Positions 29,937-39,076 of a stretch of DNA of 64,000 bases are shown in pieces. The notes beneath the pieces were generated by a model. That model saw nothing but the letters and a program-made list of their open reading frames with translations. It had not been told where the DNA came from and made no database searches. Source of the stretch: an uncultured bacterium (GTDB taxonomy: Bacteria; Bacillota; Clostridia; Christensenellales; CAG-917). Location of the stretch: NCBI GenBank assembly GCA_949432885.1, contig CASQXY010000002.1, positions 34,252 to 98,251 of the forward strand. Direction: 5' to 3'. Position 1 is the first letter of the stretch, and each line of letters begins with the position of its first letter. A program made the position numbers and the translations under genes.

Positions 29937-31136
29937 TCATTGCACAAGCAAATCGCCTTCGGATAGCACGACGGGGCAGTCGAAGCTGTAAACGTGCTGT
30001 ACGAGCTTTGCGTCGTCCGTAATCTCGCCGTCGGGCTCGTGGGTTATGTCCCCCATGACGAACGTATCTCCGTTCGTATCGTCGGGCGAGAGCACGGTGA
30101 GAGTGTCGCCGCTCTTAAATCTGTTGCGCATTTCCACCGTGGCGCGTCCGTTTTCGTACTTCAATACGCTTGCGGTGAAGCGATATTTTTCCTGCGAGCG
30201 TTCTTTTTCCAGCGATATGGTGTGCGTATTCTCGCCGTCGAGATACGCCTCCGTATACGCTCGGTGCGATACGGTTTCCAAAAGTTCGTTGTAAGTCGCC
30301 GCGTTTTTAATCTCCCCGTACGCCGAATATTCGTCGATAGCGCGGCGATAAGCCGTCGCTACGGTCGCTACGTAGTATTCGCTTTTCATACGTCCTTCCA
30401 CTTTGAAAGAGCATATGCCCGCTTCTGCGAGTTCGGGTATGCGGGATAGAAGTCGCAAATCGCAGCTGTTCATAAAATACGTGCCGCGAGAGTCTTGTTC
30501 CACGTCGACGGAAACGTCGCGCTCAACCTCGGTAAGACGGTATTGCCAACGGCACGGCTGAACGCATTCGCCGCGGTTGGAGCTTCTTTCAGAAAAATAG
30601 GAGGACAGCAGACATCTTCCGCTGTAACTTACGCACATAGCGCCGTGCACAAACGCTTCGAGCTCCATATCGGGAACGCGATTGTGGATTTCTCGGATAT
30701 CGTCGAGCCCGAGTTCTCTGGACAGAACGACGCGTTTCGCGCCCATAGACTGCCAGAATTTCACTGCGAGGGCGTTCGTCGTATTTGCTTGCGTAGATAT
30801 ATGAACGGTGAGCGAGGGCGCTTTTTCGCGGCAGAGGGAGAGCAGCCCGACGTCGGAAATCAGCACCGCGTCCGCTCCCGCCTTTTCGAGAAATACAAAA
30901 AAATCCGCGGCTTCGTCAAGGTCGTAATTCCTTGCGAAAATGTTTGCGGTTATGTATACCTTTTTTCGGAGGATGTGCGCGTAAGCAATACATTCGGCAA
31001 GCTCTTCTCTGCTGAAATTGTTTGCAAACGCGCGCAGAGAGAGGCTTTTGCCTCCGACATAGACGGCGTCCGCCCCGAATTTGAGGGCGGCGCGTAGCTT
31101 TTTGGGATTGCCCGCCGGCATCAAGAGTTCAAGCAT
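29937..31136 (-). CDS. peptidase U32 family protein (TrhP/RlhA-like)
   Basis: ELLMPAGNPKKLRAALKFGADAVYVGG; AMCVSYSGRCLLSSYFSERSSNRGECVQPCRWQY; FKVEGRMKSEYYVA. Confidence 0.95.
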   Translation of the reverse strand: MLELLMPAGNPKKLRAALKFGADAVYVGGKSLSLRAFANNFSREELAECIAYAHILRKKVYITANIFARNYDLDEAADFFVFLEKAGADAVLISDVGLLSLCREKAPSLTVHISTQANTTNALAVKFWQSMGAKRVVLSRELGLDDIREIHNRVPDMELEAFVHGAMCVSYSGRCLLSSYFSERSSNRGECVQPCRWQYRLTEVERDVSVDVEQDSRGTYFMNSCDLRLLSRIPELAEAGICSFKVEGRMKSEYYVATVATAYRRAIDEYSAYGEIKNAATYNELLETVSHRAYTEAYLDGENTHTISLEKERSQEKYRFTASVLKYENGRATVEMRNRFKSGDTLTVLSPDDTNGDTFVMGDITHEPDGEITDDAKLVQHVYSFDCPVVLSEGDLLVQ

Positions 31137-31157
31137 AATCGCTCCGAATCCGCGCGG

Positions 31158-31700
31158 TTATCGCGGAAGTATGGGAATGGACGCAAGGAACTTCACGTCC
31201 GTGCGCAAAGCCGCGTCGCCCTCGGCGAGGACAAACGCTTTATCGGCGATATTGCCGCCCGCAAGCCGCACAATATCCTCGATGCCTTTCAGACTGCCGC
31301 CCGTGGATACGACGTCGTCGACTATCGCCACGCGTTTGCCGCAAAGCAAATCCGCGTCATGCTTGCTTAGATACAGAGTCTGAACTTCTCCGGTCGTTAT
31401 AGACTGTACGCTCGTCTGTAATCCGTCCTGCATATACAGCTTTTTGGATTTGCGGCACACTGCGTAATAGTCATGTCCGAGCTCTCTTGCCACGACGTGA
31501 GCCAGTTGTAGACCTTTGGATTCCGCCGTTATTATAATATCGCAGGGGCTGAGGCGTTTTGCGATTGCCTTGCCGCAGTGTTCCGTGAGGGCTTGATTGC
31601 CGTGCAGATTGAAAAAGCAAATGTTTATGCCCGACGGCAACGGCAGTATGGGAAGCTCGGCTTTTGAGCCGCATATGTCAAGCGTATAAAATTTATCCAT
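31158..31700 (-). CDS. adenine phosphoribosyltransferase-like PRTase
   Basis: DIIITAESKGLQLAHVVARELGHDYYAVCRKSKK; RVAIVDDVVSTGGSL PRPP motif. Confidence 0.88.
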   Translation of the reverse strand: MDKFYTLDICGSKAELPILPLPSGINICFFNLHGNQALTEHCGKAIAKRLSPCDIIITAESKGLQLAHVVARELGHDYYAVCRKSKKLYMQDGLQTSVQSITTGEVQTLYLSKHDADLLCGKRVAIVDDVVSTGGSLKGIEDIVRLAGGNIADKAFVLAEGDAALRTDVKFLASIPILPR

Positions 31701-31803
31701 AGTATCACCCGAAAATAGTTTTACAACGGATATATTATAGAATAAATAATTAGGATTTTCAACCGACTTTGTAAGTGATTTATAAGTATATTTTCTGAAC
31801 GTT

Positions 31804-31841
31804 CACCTTTATCAAGCAGAGTGCAAGCGCTTTGGTGCGCA
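31804..31841 (+). repeat. left inverted repeat of HTH islet
   Basis: CACCTTTATCAAGCAGAGTGCAAGCGCtttgGTGCGCA; reverse complement found at 32415-32453. Confidence 0.85.
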
Positions 31842-31901
31842 ATTATTTATTTGAAGAGGGGGGATTAGTTTTTTCGCTCCTTTGAGCAAAGTATAATTCA
31901 A

Positions 31902-32105
31902 TTAATCTTCAAGACCTAACAAATAATCTGCTGTTACATCTAATTCCTTACAAATACTAATTAGTACAGATACCGACGGCTCTCTTTTACCTGTACAGTA
32001 ATTATTCACTACGCCTTGCGACATATGAATCATTTTTGCAAAAGCATTCTGTGATAGATTTTTCTCGTCCAACAGTTCTTTTAACCTAGTACTAAATTTA
32101 CTCAT
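31902..32105 (-). CDS. XRE-family HTH regulator (67 aa, CI-like)
   Basis: RLKELLDEKNLSQNAFAKMIHMSQGVVNNYCTGKREPSVSVLISICKELDVTADYLLGLED. Confidence 0.92.
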   Translation of the reverse strand: MSKFSTRLKELLDEKNLSQNAFAKMIHMSQGVVNNYCTGKREPSVSVLISICKELDVTADYLLGLED

Positions 32106-32114
32106 ATAAAATTT

Positions 32115-32189
32115 ATACGGCTTTTAGCATTATTTGTCTTGACTTACGGCTATAAGCAGTATATGCTATATATGGCTTTTAGCAATAAT
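32115..32189. promoter_or_regulatory. three operator-like repeats between divergent HTH genes
   Basis: ATACGGCTTTTAGCATTAT (32115-32133), TTACGGCTATAAGCAGTAT (32144-32162), TATGGCTTTTAGCAATAAT (32171-32189); core GCTNNNAGC. Confidence 0.75.
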
Positions 32190-32206
32190 ATTTGACGAGG
32201 TAACAA

Positions 32207-32425
32207 ATGGAAAACATTATTAATTATAAAGTTATCGAAGAATACTTAAAATATAACAATATGACAAGAAAAGAGTTTTGTGCTATGTGTAAAATGTCGC
32301 CAACAACTTTTTCTAAGATTGTATGTGGCGAAAACGTTCGTATGGATACTATTTTTAAGGTTGCGAAAAAATTAATTGTCATATTCGAGAATTGTTATTG
32401 TAAAGCTATTTATATGCGCACTTAA
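32207..32425 (+). CDS. small HTH protein (72 aa, Cro-like)
   Basis: YLKYNNMTRKEFCAMCKMSPTTFSKIVCGENVRMDTIFKVAKKL; SD GAGG upstream. Confidence 0.8.
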   Translation: MENIINYKVIEEYLKYNNMTRKEFCAMCKMSPTTFSKIVCGENVRMDTIFKVAKKLIVIFENCYCKAIYMRT

Positions 32426-32453
32426 CGCGCCTGCACTCTGCTTGATAAGGTGT
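32415..32453 (-). repeat. right inverted repeat of HTH islet
   Basis: TGCGCACttaacGCGCCTGCACTCTGCTTGATAAGGTG = reverse complement of 31804-31841 with one mismatch and one indel in the outer 27 nt. Confidence 0.85.
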
Positions 32454-32486
32454 GAGCACGATGAGTCGCTGTTCAAGAGACTATTA

Positions 32487-32681
32487 GCGTTCGCAGGGCG
32501 AACGCCCCGTGAGTGCCGAGCTTGACGGTCTGTACAAGCGAGGGAGCGAGTTTTGTTTTTTCGCTCCCGAGCGAGTGATATAAACAGAGCTCTATGCCTG
32601 TATATGCGAGCGCCGAGTTCCCCTCCCGTGAGCAATGTATAGTATAAGCAGAGAATGTTCCTATTCCGAGCGGGAGGGGAA
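32487..32681. other. cluster of three perfect palindromes in non-coding DNA
   Basis: GCGTTCGC-agg-GCGAACGC (32487-32505); GGGAGCGA-11 nt-TCGCTCCC (32542-32568); TTCCCCTCCCG-42 nt-CGGGAGGGGAA (32618-32681). Confidence 0.7.
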
Positions 32682-32803
32682 AGCCCGTAGGGAAGGGGTG
32701 GGTTTTTTAATTAAAATACCTGCCGTACGCCCTTATAGTGCACGTCACCCCTAGCTTTATAAGGTCAAAATATAAAATATTTTAGTTCTGTCACAAACCC
32801 AAA

Positions 32804-32840
32804 AATATAAAAGCCTCGAAACATCCGAGGCTTTTATATT
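32804..32840. terminator. intrinsic terminator
   Basis: AATATAAAAGCCTCG-aaacatc-CGAGGCTTTTATATT, perfect 15-bp stem. Confidence 0.8.
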
Positions 32841-32858
32841 GTTCTCAACTTTCAGCTT

Positions 32859-32993
32859 TTACTTGCAGTCAGAGCAGTTGCACTCTTTTACGACCTTCGT
32901 AGTTTTGGACTTCGAAGGTGTCTTGGTTTCGTTGCAATGACAATCGCTTGTCGGTTTTTTGCTCTGCTTGCTCGTCGTTGTTGATTTTGCCAT
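32859..32993 (-). CDS. 44-aa Cys-rich peptide, missed by the ORF track
   Basis: MAKSTTTSKQSKKPTSDCHCNETKTPSKSKTTKVVKECNCSDCK*; SD AAAGGAG 7 nt upstream of ATG; strong terminator downstream. Confidence 0.75.
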   Translation of the reverse strand: MAKSTTTSKQSKKPTSDCHCNETKTPSKSKTTKVVKECNCSDCK

Positions 32994-33061
32994 GATTACA
33001 CTCCTTTTAAGGCTTCCGCCTTTTGATATTAGTATGGCGGTCTGAAGCGCTTTCTATACCG

Positions 33062-33089
33062 TTGCATAAAAAATTTTTCGTGTTATAAT
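33062..33089 (+). promoter_or_regulatory. putative ung promoter
   Basis: TTGCAT-N16-TATAAT. Confidence 0.5.
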
Positions 33090-33113
33090 GTGGATATACG
33101 AAAGAGGTGAAGA

Positions 33114-33776
33114 ATGGTCAATATCGGAAACGATTGGGACGAGCTGCTCAAAGCGGATTTTGAAAGCGACAGCTACAAGCAACTGCGCGCATTTCTTGCA
33201 AACGAATATCGTACGCGCACGATTTATCCTGATATGCACGACATTTTCAACGCGTTGAAATGTACGTCGTATTCGGACGTGAAGGCTGTGATTTTGGGTC
33301 AAGACCCGTACCACGGCAGGGGACAGGCACACGGCATGTGCTTTTCCGTAAAGCGCGGAGTTCCCGCGCCGCCGTCGCTTGTGAATATATTTAAGGAAAT
33401 AGAAGACGACCTCGGGATTCACAATGAATCGCCTTATCTCGTACCTTGGGCGGAACAGGGAGTTCTGCTTCTCAACACTGCGCTTACGGTGCGCGAGGGA
33501 CAGCCCAATTCGCACAGGGATAAGGGCTGGGAGGTGCTCACCGACAGCATAATAAGGAAGCTCAACGACAGGAAAGAACCTATCGTGTTCATGCTGTGGG
33601 GAGGCAACGCACGTTCCAAAAAGGCGTTGATAAAAGCTCCTCAGCACTTGATTTTGGAATGTCCGCACCCCTCTCCGCTCAGTGCGTACTCGGGATTTTT
33701 CGGGTGCAGACATTTTTCCAAGTGCAATGCTTTTTTGACCGAAAACGGAGTTAAACCCATAAATTGGCAGACTTAA
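33114..33776 (+). CDS. ung: uracil-DNA glycosylase (family 1)
   Basis: VKAVILGQDPYHGRGQAHGMCFSVKRGVPAPPSL; HPSPLSAYSGFFG. Confidence 0.98.
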   Translation: MVNIGNDWDELLKADFESDSYKQLRAFLANEYRTRTIYPDMHDIFNALKCTSYSDVKAVILGQDPYHGRGQAHGMCFSVKRGVPAPPSLVNIFKEIEDDLGIHNESPYLVPWAEQGVLLLNTALTVREGQPNSHRDKGWEVLTDSIIRKLNDRKEPIVFMLWGGNARSKKALIKAPQHLILECPHPSPLSAYSGFFGCRHFSKCNAFLTENGVKPINWQT

Positions 33777-33816
33777 ACCGCGTTTTGCGGTATATCTATT
33801 GTAAATGGAGATAAAT

Positions 33817-34011
33817 ATGAACATAGAAAGGATAAACGAACTTGCAAGAAAATCCAAGGCCGAGGGTCTCAGTGCGGAGGAAAAGGAAGAGCAGGCAATG
33901 CTCAGACGGGAATACATAAACAGCGTTGTGGGCAATCTGCGTTCGCAGCTGGACAACTCATACGTTTTGGACGAGCAGGGCAACGAGGTTAAACTCGAAA
34001 AGAAAAAATAG
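33817..34011 (+). CDS. DUF896/YnzC family protein
   Basis: MNIERINELARKSKAEGLSAEEKEEQAMLRREYINSVVGNLRSQLDNSYVLDEQGN. Confidence 0.92.
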   Translation: MNIERINELARKSKAEGLSAEEKEEQAMLRREYINSVVGNLRSQLDNSYVLDEQGNEVKLEKKK

Positions 34012-34044
34012 AAATTGCCTAGGCGCAAATCTCATACATATAAA

Positions 34045-34079
34045 ACAAAGCCGACGGGGAAACGCCGGCTTTGTTTTTT
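34045..34079. terminator. intrinsic terminator
   Basis: ACAAAGCCGACGgggaaaCGCCGGCTTTGTTTTTT. Confidence 0.75.
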
Positions 34080-34133
34080 GATTTAATCGGCGTATCTGCC
34101 GATTCGGCTGTCCGTGTTTTTTCGGGAAAGCGA

Positions 34134-34313
34134 TTAAAGGTCGTCCGCGTCCTGTACGGGTAGCTCTCCGTCGGGAGTTTCGGGCCAGCCCTGATGCTCG
34201 GGAGTGCCCGTCCAACTGCCGTTGGGGTCGAAGTGCGAACGCATTGTTTCATGCTCCGTCATGTTGCTGTGAGACAGCGGAACGTCGTATTTTCTCTTCT
34301 TTCTGAATTTCAT
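34134..34313 (-). CDS. 59-aa hypothetical protein, missed by the ORF track
   Basis: MKFRKKRKYDVPLSHSNMTEHETMRSHFDPNGSWTGTPEHQGWPETPDGELPVQDADDL*; convergent with the DUF896 gene, separated by a terminator. Confidence 0.75.
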   Translation of the reverse strand: MKFRKKRKYDVPLSHSNMTEHETMRSHFDPNGSWTGTPEHQGWPETPDGELPVQDADDL

Positions 34314-34389
34314 AATGACTCCTTGTTTGAGTTGAGTTTAGCTTAGTATGCGCAATCTGCGTATTTTCTTTATAAATAAAGAAAGATTT

Positions 34390-34468
34390 AGAAAGTAAAT
34401 TAAATAAAGGATGGAAAAACGGACGAGTGTATGATAAAATAATAGTCATAATAGATAATTTACTTTCT
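34390..34468. promoter_or_regulatory. 13-bp perfect inverted repeat flanking tetR promoter region
   Basis: AGAAAGTAAATTA (34390-34402) and TAATTTACTTTCT (34456-34468). Confidence 0.6.
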
Positions 34469-34480
34469 TACGAGGTATTT

Positions 34481-35062
34481 ATGCACACGACGGATAAGAG
34501 AGTGGTCAGGACTCAAAACGCGATTCGCAAGGCGTTCAACGAGCTGGTTCAGACAAAGGATATGACCGAGATTTCCGTAAGCGAGCTGACAAAAGCGGCA
34601 AAAATCACGCGTAGTACGTTTTATATGTATTACGATTCGGTTTCCATGGTACGCGACCAAATCGAAAACGAAATCATCGACCATATCGACGTGCTCATGA
34701 AAGGTCAGGACTGGCTTGCCTGTATGGTCAACCCTTTTCCTTTGCTCGACGCAATCGGCAAGGAAATAATGAAGTACGACGAATATAACCGCTATATACT
34801 TTGCAGCAATAATTCGGGCAGACTGATGGATAAGGTCAATCAGAGGTTCGTCGCGGCGTTTATCGATTACGCGTGCGAAAACGAGCTTAAAATAGACGCC
34901 GCCCGAGCGAAATACGTCGCCGCTTTCATAGGAGCGGGCATTGGCGAGTGCTTCAAGATGTGGTTCAATCACAAGAGCTCGCTGACACTCGAAGAGCTGT
35001 GCCGCCGTATTTCGGAGATAGTGACGAAGGGTCTCATCTTTCTTAAAGGCTTCAATAACTGA
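34481..35062 (+). CDS. TetR/AcrR-type transcriptional regulator
   Basis: TQNAIRKAFNELVQTKDMTEISVSELTKAAKITRSTFYMYYDSVSMV; Met at 34481 preferred. Confidence 0.88.
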   Translation: MHTTDKRVVRTQNAIRKAFNELVQTKDMTEISVSELTKAAKITRSTFYMYYDSVSMVRDQIENEIIDHIDVLMKGQDWLACMVNPFPLLDAIGKEIMKYDEYNRYILCSNNSGRLMDKVNQRFVAAFIDYACENELKIDAARAKYVAAFIGAGIGECFKMWFNHKSSLTLEELCRRISEIVTKGLIFLKGFNN

Positions 35063-35133
35063 GCGTTTATGACACGCCGCAAGGCGGGCGCGCATATAAC
35101 GCTTTATCGGTAAGATATAAAGGCAGGTGAATT

Positions 35134-38052
35134 ATGCTAAGACTATGCGATATTGTAAAAGAATATCCCACGGCTACCACCACCGTGCAGGCATTGCGCG
35201 GCGTATCTTTGTCGTTCAGGGAAAGTGAATTTGTCGCAATACTAGGTCCCAGCGGCTGCGGAAAGACGACGCTGCTCAATATCGTCGGCGGTCTTGACAG
35301 ATATACCAGCGGAGATTTGATAATAGGCGGAGTTTCCACCGTTTCCTTTGACGATTTGCATTGGGACGCATATAGAAACGCGACGATAGGTTTTGTGTTT
35401 CAAAGCTACAATCTTATTCCGCATCTTACCGTGCTCGAAAACGTCGAGCTTGCGCTTAGGCTCAACGGCGAAAAGAAAAAAATCCGTCGCGCGAAGGCGG
35501 TTGCGGCGCTCAACCGAGTCGGAATGGCGGCGGAAATCAACAAGCGCCCCAATCAGCTGTCGGGCGGACAGATGCAACGCGTCGCTATCGCACGCGCTAT
35601 TGTCAACGACCCCAAAATTATTCTTGCCGACGAACCGACGGGAGCCCTCGACAGCGAGCTTAGCGTGTCCGTCATGGAGATACTCCAAGAGATATCGCAG
35701 AAATGTCTGGTCATCATGGTTACGCACAACGCCGAGCTTGCCGCTCAGTACGCCACGCGTATTTGCAGATTTAAGGACGGACATCTTGCTGAGGATACGA
35801 ATCCCTACGACCCTATTGCGGAAGAGGCGCATTCGGAGGACGTAACCGCAGAGCATGCAAGCGGACCCGAGCGTGAGAGCGCGGCGGAAGGTATTCTCAC
35901 CGCCGACACCTATTCGGAAAGCCGAGCGGAGAAAGCAGCAGACGGCATAGCGGCGGAGAATAGCGCGGACGATATCGTAAAAGACGCAGAGGCGGATGGC
36001 GAGCATTGCGAGACTTCGGCTGCGGAGGGCGATTCGGATTCGCTTTGGACAAACGATAACGCTCTTTCGGATGCGCACGAGCATAAAAGAAAACGTCAGC
36101 CCTCAAACCATAAGCGCAAAAAACAGCTCAAAACAATAAGCGACGATTCCCGCCGCGTATTTGAAAAGCTCGGGCTTAACGGCACCAACAGGAAGAGAAA
36201 GAAAATCGAAAAGAGGAACAAGACCTTCAAGCCTACTTCGATGAGCGTGGGAATGGCGTTCGGTCTGAGTCTTCGCAATCTGATTTCCAAAAAGAGGAGA
36301 ACTTTCCTTACCGCGTTTGCGGGAAGCATAGGCATAATCGGTCTCGGACTTGTTCTGTCGATATCCAACGGCTTCGACGTATTTGTCAAAAACATGCAGA
36401 CGGAAATGCTGGCGGGAGTTCCCCTCGGCGTTTACGAGTATAACGTGGAGGCGTCGGCGGTCATGGACGTTATGTCATCTTTCGCCAAACCGTCCGAGGA
36501 CCCGAGCGCGTATCCCGACGGGAACAAGATTACGGTGGATTCCGAAGGAGGAGGCGGCAGTTCGAGTATGGACGAGATTCTCAATTCCTTCTTCAAGTCG
36601 GTTTCCAGAAACGACCTGAACGAGGAGTTTGACGAATACATGTCCCGTATGCCTTCCGAATACTATTCGGCGTACAGCGCTTATTACGGAGTGCAATACA
36701 ATCTAATTTCGGAATCCGTGGATTTGCTCGGCACTAAGAGCTATCAAAACGTATCTCAAAAGCCTGCCGCTTCGACTGTTATGACAATCGCAACCAGTAT
36801 TTTGGGCGAGAGCGGAATGCAGCCCGCAAACTGGCAGGTGCTTGTCGGCGGAGAGAAAAATATGCTTGCGGCGTACGACCTTATCGGAGATACCGGCCGT
36901 TATCCCGAGAACAAAAACGAACTGCTGCTCTGCGTAAACGAGAAAAACCAAATAGACGAAAGTCTGTTGGAGACGTTCGGCATAAATATGATAATCGAAG
37001 AGGACGGAGTATTTAAAGAGGTTTCGGAGCTTACCACGGACTTTTTTATAGGCAGAAAGCTCAAACTTCTGCTCAATGACGACTACTATTCGCTTGACCC
37101 CGCTACGGGCTGGTACACCGAGCCGAGCAAGAACAACAAGTCCGTGCTGGAACAGCTTTACAATTCCGAATCCGCAATCGAGCTGGAAATCGTGGGCGTA
37201 ATAAGACCCAAGATGGGAGTGACCGCGGGATACGTTTCGAGCGCGATTTGCTATACTCCCGAGCTTGCGAGATTTGTCGTGGACAACGCGTATGAAAGCG
37301 AAATCGCAAATTTCCAAAGACAGCTCATTGCCGAAGACGTGGCGTCGGCGGGCGGCGAACCCAATCAGTATAGGACGGCGTTCGGCGGCACGCAAAAGAA
37401 AGACGATAATTTCACGTCCGGCTCTTCTATAATAGGCATAACGGGCAAAACTCTCGGCTGGTCCAATTTCATAAAGAGGCTCGGCGTGACGAAAGCGCCC
37501 GTTTATATCAACGTCTATCCTCTTACATACGACCAAAAGATAAATTCGGGCAAATATATCGCGGATTGGAATACGAATTATAACGGAAACGTCGGCTATT
37601 TCGACGTATCCGAAATGTTCATCTACAATCTGAATATGATTATAGACCTCGTGTCTTTGATGCTGATTGCGGTCGCGTCCATATCGCTTGTGGTCTCCAC
37701 GGTTATGATAGGCGTGATTACGTCCAACTCGGTTATAGAGCGCACCAGAGAGATAGGCATACTGCGCAGTCTGGGCGCAAGAAAACGCGATATAAGAAAC
37801 GTATTCATTGCGGAAACGTCGCTTATCGGTCTTGCGGGCGGTCTTATCGGAATCGTTCTTACGTACATTCTGTGTCCGATTATAAGCGCTGTTATCGGCG
37901 CGATATCGGGCGTGGAGAGCCTGTTGCACTTCCATCCGCTCCACGCGTTTATTCTCGTCGTGCTCAGCTTGGCGCTTACGATAGTATCGGGCATACTGCC
38001 CGCGATAGGAGCGTCCAGGAAGAACGTCGTAGACGCGCTGCGCGTAGAATGA
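35134..38052 (+). CDS. MacB/LolD-type ATPase fused to FtsX-like permease (972 aa) with long charged linker
   Basis: [50 protein letters not shown]-terminal FtsX-type [22 protein letters not shown]. Confidence 0.93.
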   Translation: MLRLCDIVKEYPTATTTVQALRGVSLSFRESEFVAILGPSGCGKTTLLNIVGGLDRYTSGDLIIGGVSTVSFDDLHWDAYRNATIGFVFQSYNLIPHLTVLENVELALRLNGEKKKIRRAKAVAALNRVGMAAEINKRPNQLSGGQMQRVAIARAIVNDPKIILADEPTGALDSELSVSVMEILQEISQKCLVIMVTHNAELAAQYATRICRFKDGHLAEDTNPYDPIAEEAHSEDVTAEHASGPERESAAEGILTADTYSESRAEKAADGIAAENSADDIVKDAEADGEHCETSAAEGDSDSLWTNDNALSDAHEHKRKRQPSNHKRKKQLKTISDDSRRVFEKLGLNGTNRKRKKIEKRNKTFKPTSMSVGMAFGLSLRNLISKKRRTFLTAFAGSIGIIGLGLVLSISNGFDVFVKNMQTEMLAGVPLGVYEYNVEASAVMDVMSSFAKPSEDPSAYPDGNKITVDSEGGGGSSSMDEILNSFFKSVSRNDLNEEFDEYMSRMPSEYYSAYSAYYGVQYNLISESVDLLGTKSYQNVSQKPAASTVMTIATSILGESGMQPANWQVLVGGEKNMLAAYDLIGDTGRYPENKNELLLCVNEKNQIDESLLETFGINMIIEEDGVFKEVSELTTDFFIGRKLKLLLNDDYYSLDPATGWYTEPSKNNKSVLEQLYNSESAIELEIVGVIRPKMGVTAGYVSSAICYTPELARFVVDNAYESEIANFQRQLIAEDVASAGGEPNQYRTAFGGTQKKDDNFTSGSSIIGITGKTLGWSNFIKRLGVTKAPVYINVYPLTYDQKINSGKYIADWNTNYNGNVGYFDVSEMFIYNLNMIIDLVSLMLIAVASISLVVSTVMIGVITSNSVIERTREIGILRSLGARKRDIRNVFIAETSLIGLAGGLIGIVLTYILCPIISAVIGAISGVESLLHFHPLHAFILVVLSLALTIVSGILPAIGASRKNVVDALRVE

Positions 38053-38091
38053 CCCATTGCCCGAGCAAGGCGGGCATTCCCGTTTTAAGCA

Positions 38092-38120
38092 TTGACTTAG
38101 AGGGATAAACATGCTAAGAT
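38092..38120 (+). promoter_or_regulatory. putative sigma-A promoter for phosphotransferase-like gene
   Basis: TTGACT-N17-TAAGAT. Confidence 0.55.
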
Positions 38121-38199
38121 TTATGACGGAATCGGCAGTGCGGTTTTATTGCTTAATCCGCGCGGTTCGATACAAAATCAATCATTAAAGGGGAAAGCA

Positions 38200-38952
38200 A
38201 TGAAGCTCGATAAGGTCATAGCGAAAAGAAGCAACAAAACCGTCTATCGCGACGGCGACAGATGTATCAAGGTGTTTAATGCGGAGTATTCCAAAGCGGA
38301 CGTGCTGAACGAGGCTTTGAATCAGGCGAGAATAGAGGAGACGGGGCTGAATATCCCCAAGGTCCTCGAAGTCACTCTGATTGACGAAGACAAGTGGGCG
38401 ATAGTTACGGAGTTTATAGAAGGCAAGACGCTTGCACAGCTTATGCAGGCGCATCCCGAGAAAAAGAACGAATATATCGAGCTGCTTGTGGACTTGCAGA
38501 TGACCGTCCACACAAAGACGGCGCCTCTTCTCAACAAATTAAAAGACAAGATGAACCGCAAAATCGCATCCACAAAGCTCGACGCGACCACGCGTTACGA
38601 TTTGCATACGAGGCTGGAAAGCATGCCCAAGCACAACAAGGTGTGCCACGGAGATTTCAATCCCTCCAATATAATTATAGCCAAGGGCAATGTGCCTTAT
38701 ATTATCGATTGGTCGCACGCAACACAGGGCAACGCTTCCGCGGACGTCGCGCGCACCTATCTTCTGTTTTGCCTAAACGGCGACAAAGAGGGCGCGGAAT
38801 ACTATCTCGATACCTTCTGCCAAAAGAGCGATACGGCAAAGCAGTACGTGCAGAAGTGGATACCGATTGTCGCGGCTTCGCAGTCCGTAAAGGGCAACGA
38901 AAAGGAAGTCGAACTGCTTATGAGCTGGGTGGACGTTGTGGATTATCAGTGA
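38200..38952 (+). CDS. aminoglycoside phosphotransferase/kinase-fold protein
   Basis: VCHGDFNPSNIIIAKGNVPYIIDWSHATQGNASADVART (HGDxxxxN, IDW). Confidence 0.88.
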   Translation: MKLDKVIAKRSNKTVYRDGDRCIKVFNAEYSKADVLNEALNQARIEETGLNIPKVLEVTLIDEDKWAIVTEFIEGKTLAQLMQAHPEKKNEYIELLVDLQMTVHTKTAPLLNKLKDKMNRKIASTKLDATTRYDLHTRLESMPKHNKVCHGDFNPSNIIIAKGNVPYIIDWSHATQGNASADVARTYLLFCLNGDKEGAEYYLDTFCQKSDTAKQYVQKWIPIVAASQSVKGNEKEVELLMSWVDVVDYQ

Positions 38953-39076
38953 ATGATTTAACGCGTATTATGACAGCGCACGCCGAATCGGTGTGCGCTG
39001 TTTTTTATAACGGCTATCGTACGTTTCCCGAACGATTGGGTGAAATTACCGATTAAATAAGCAGGATTGCAGTTTT

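Noticed and set aside
31804-32453. Clean target-site duplication flanking the inverted repeats
   Set aside because: Flanks (GAACGTT left, TGAGCAC right) show only weak similarity, so no TSD is claimed.
33054-34028. 324-aa minus ORF opposite ung
   Set aside because: Antisense to a confident ung gene and DUF896 gene; no recognisable protein features.
36703-38112. 469-aa minus ORF opposite the ABC fusion gene
   Set aside because: Arg/Tyr-rich antisense shadow of a well-supported coding region.
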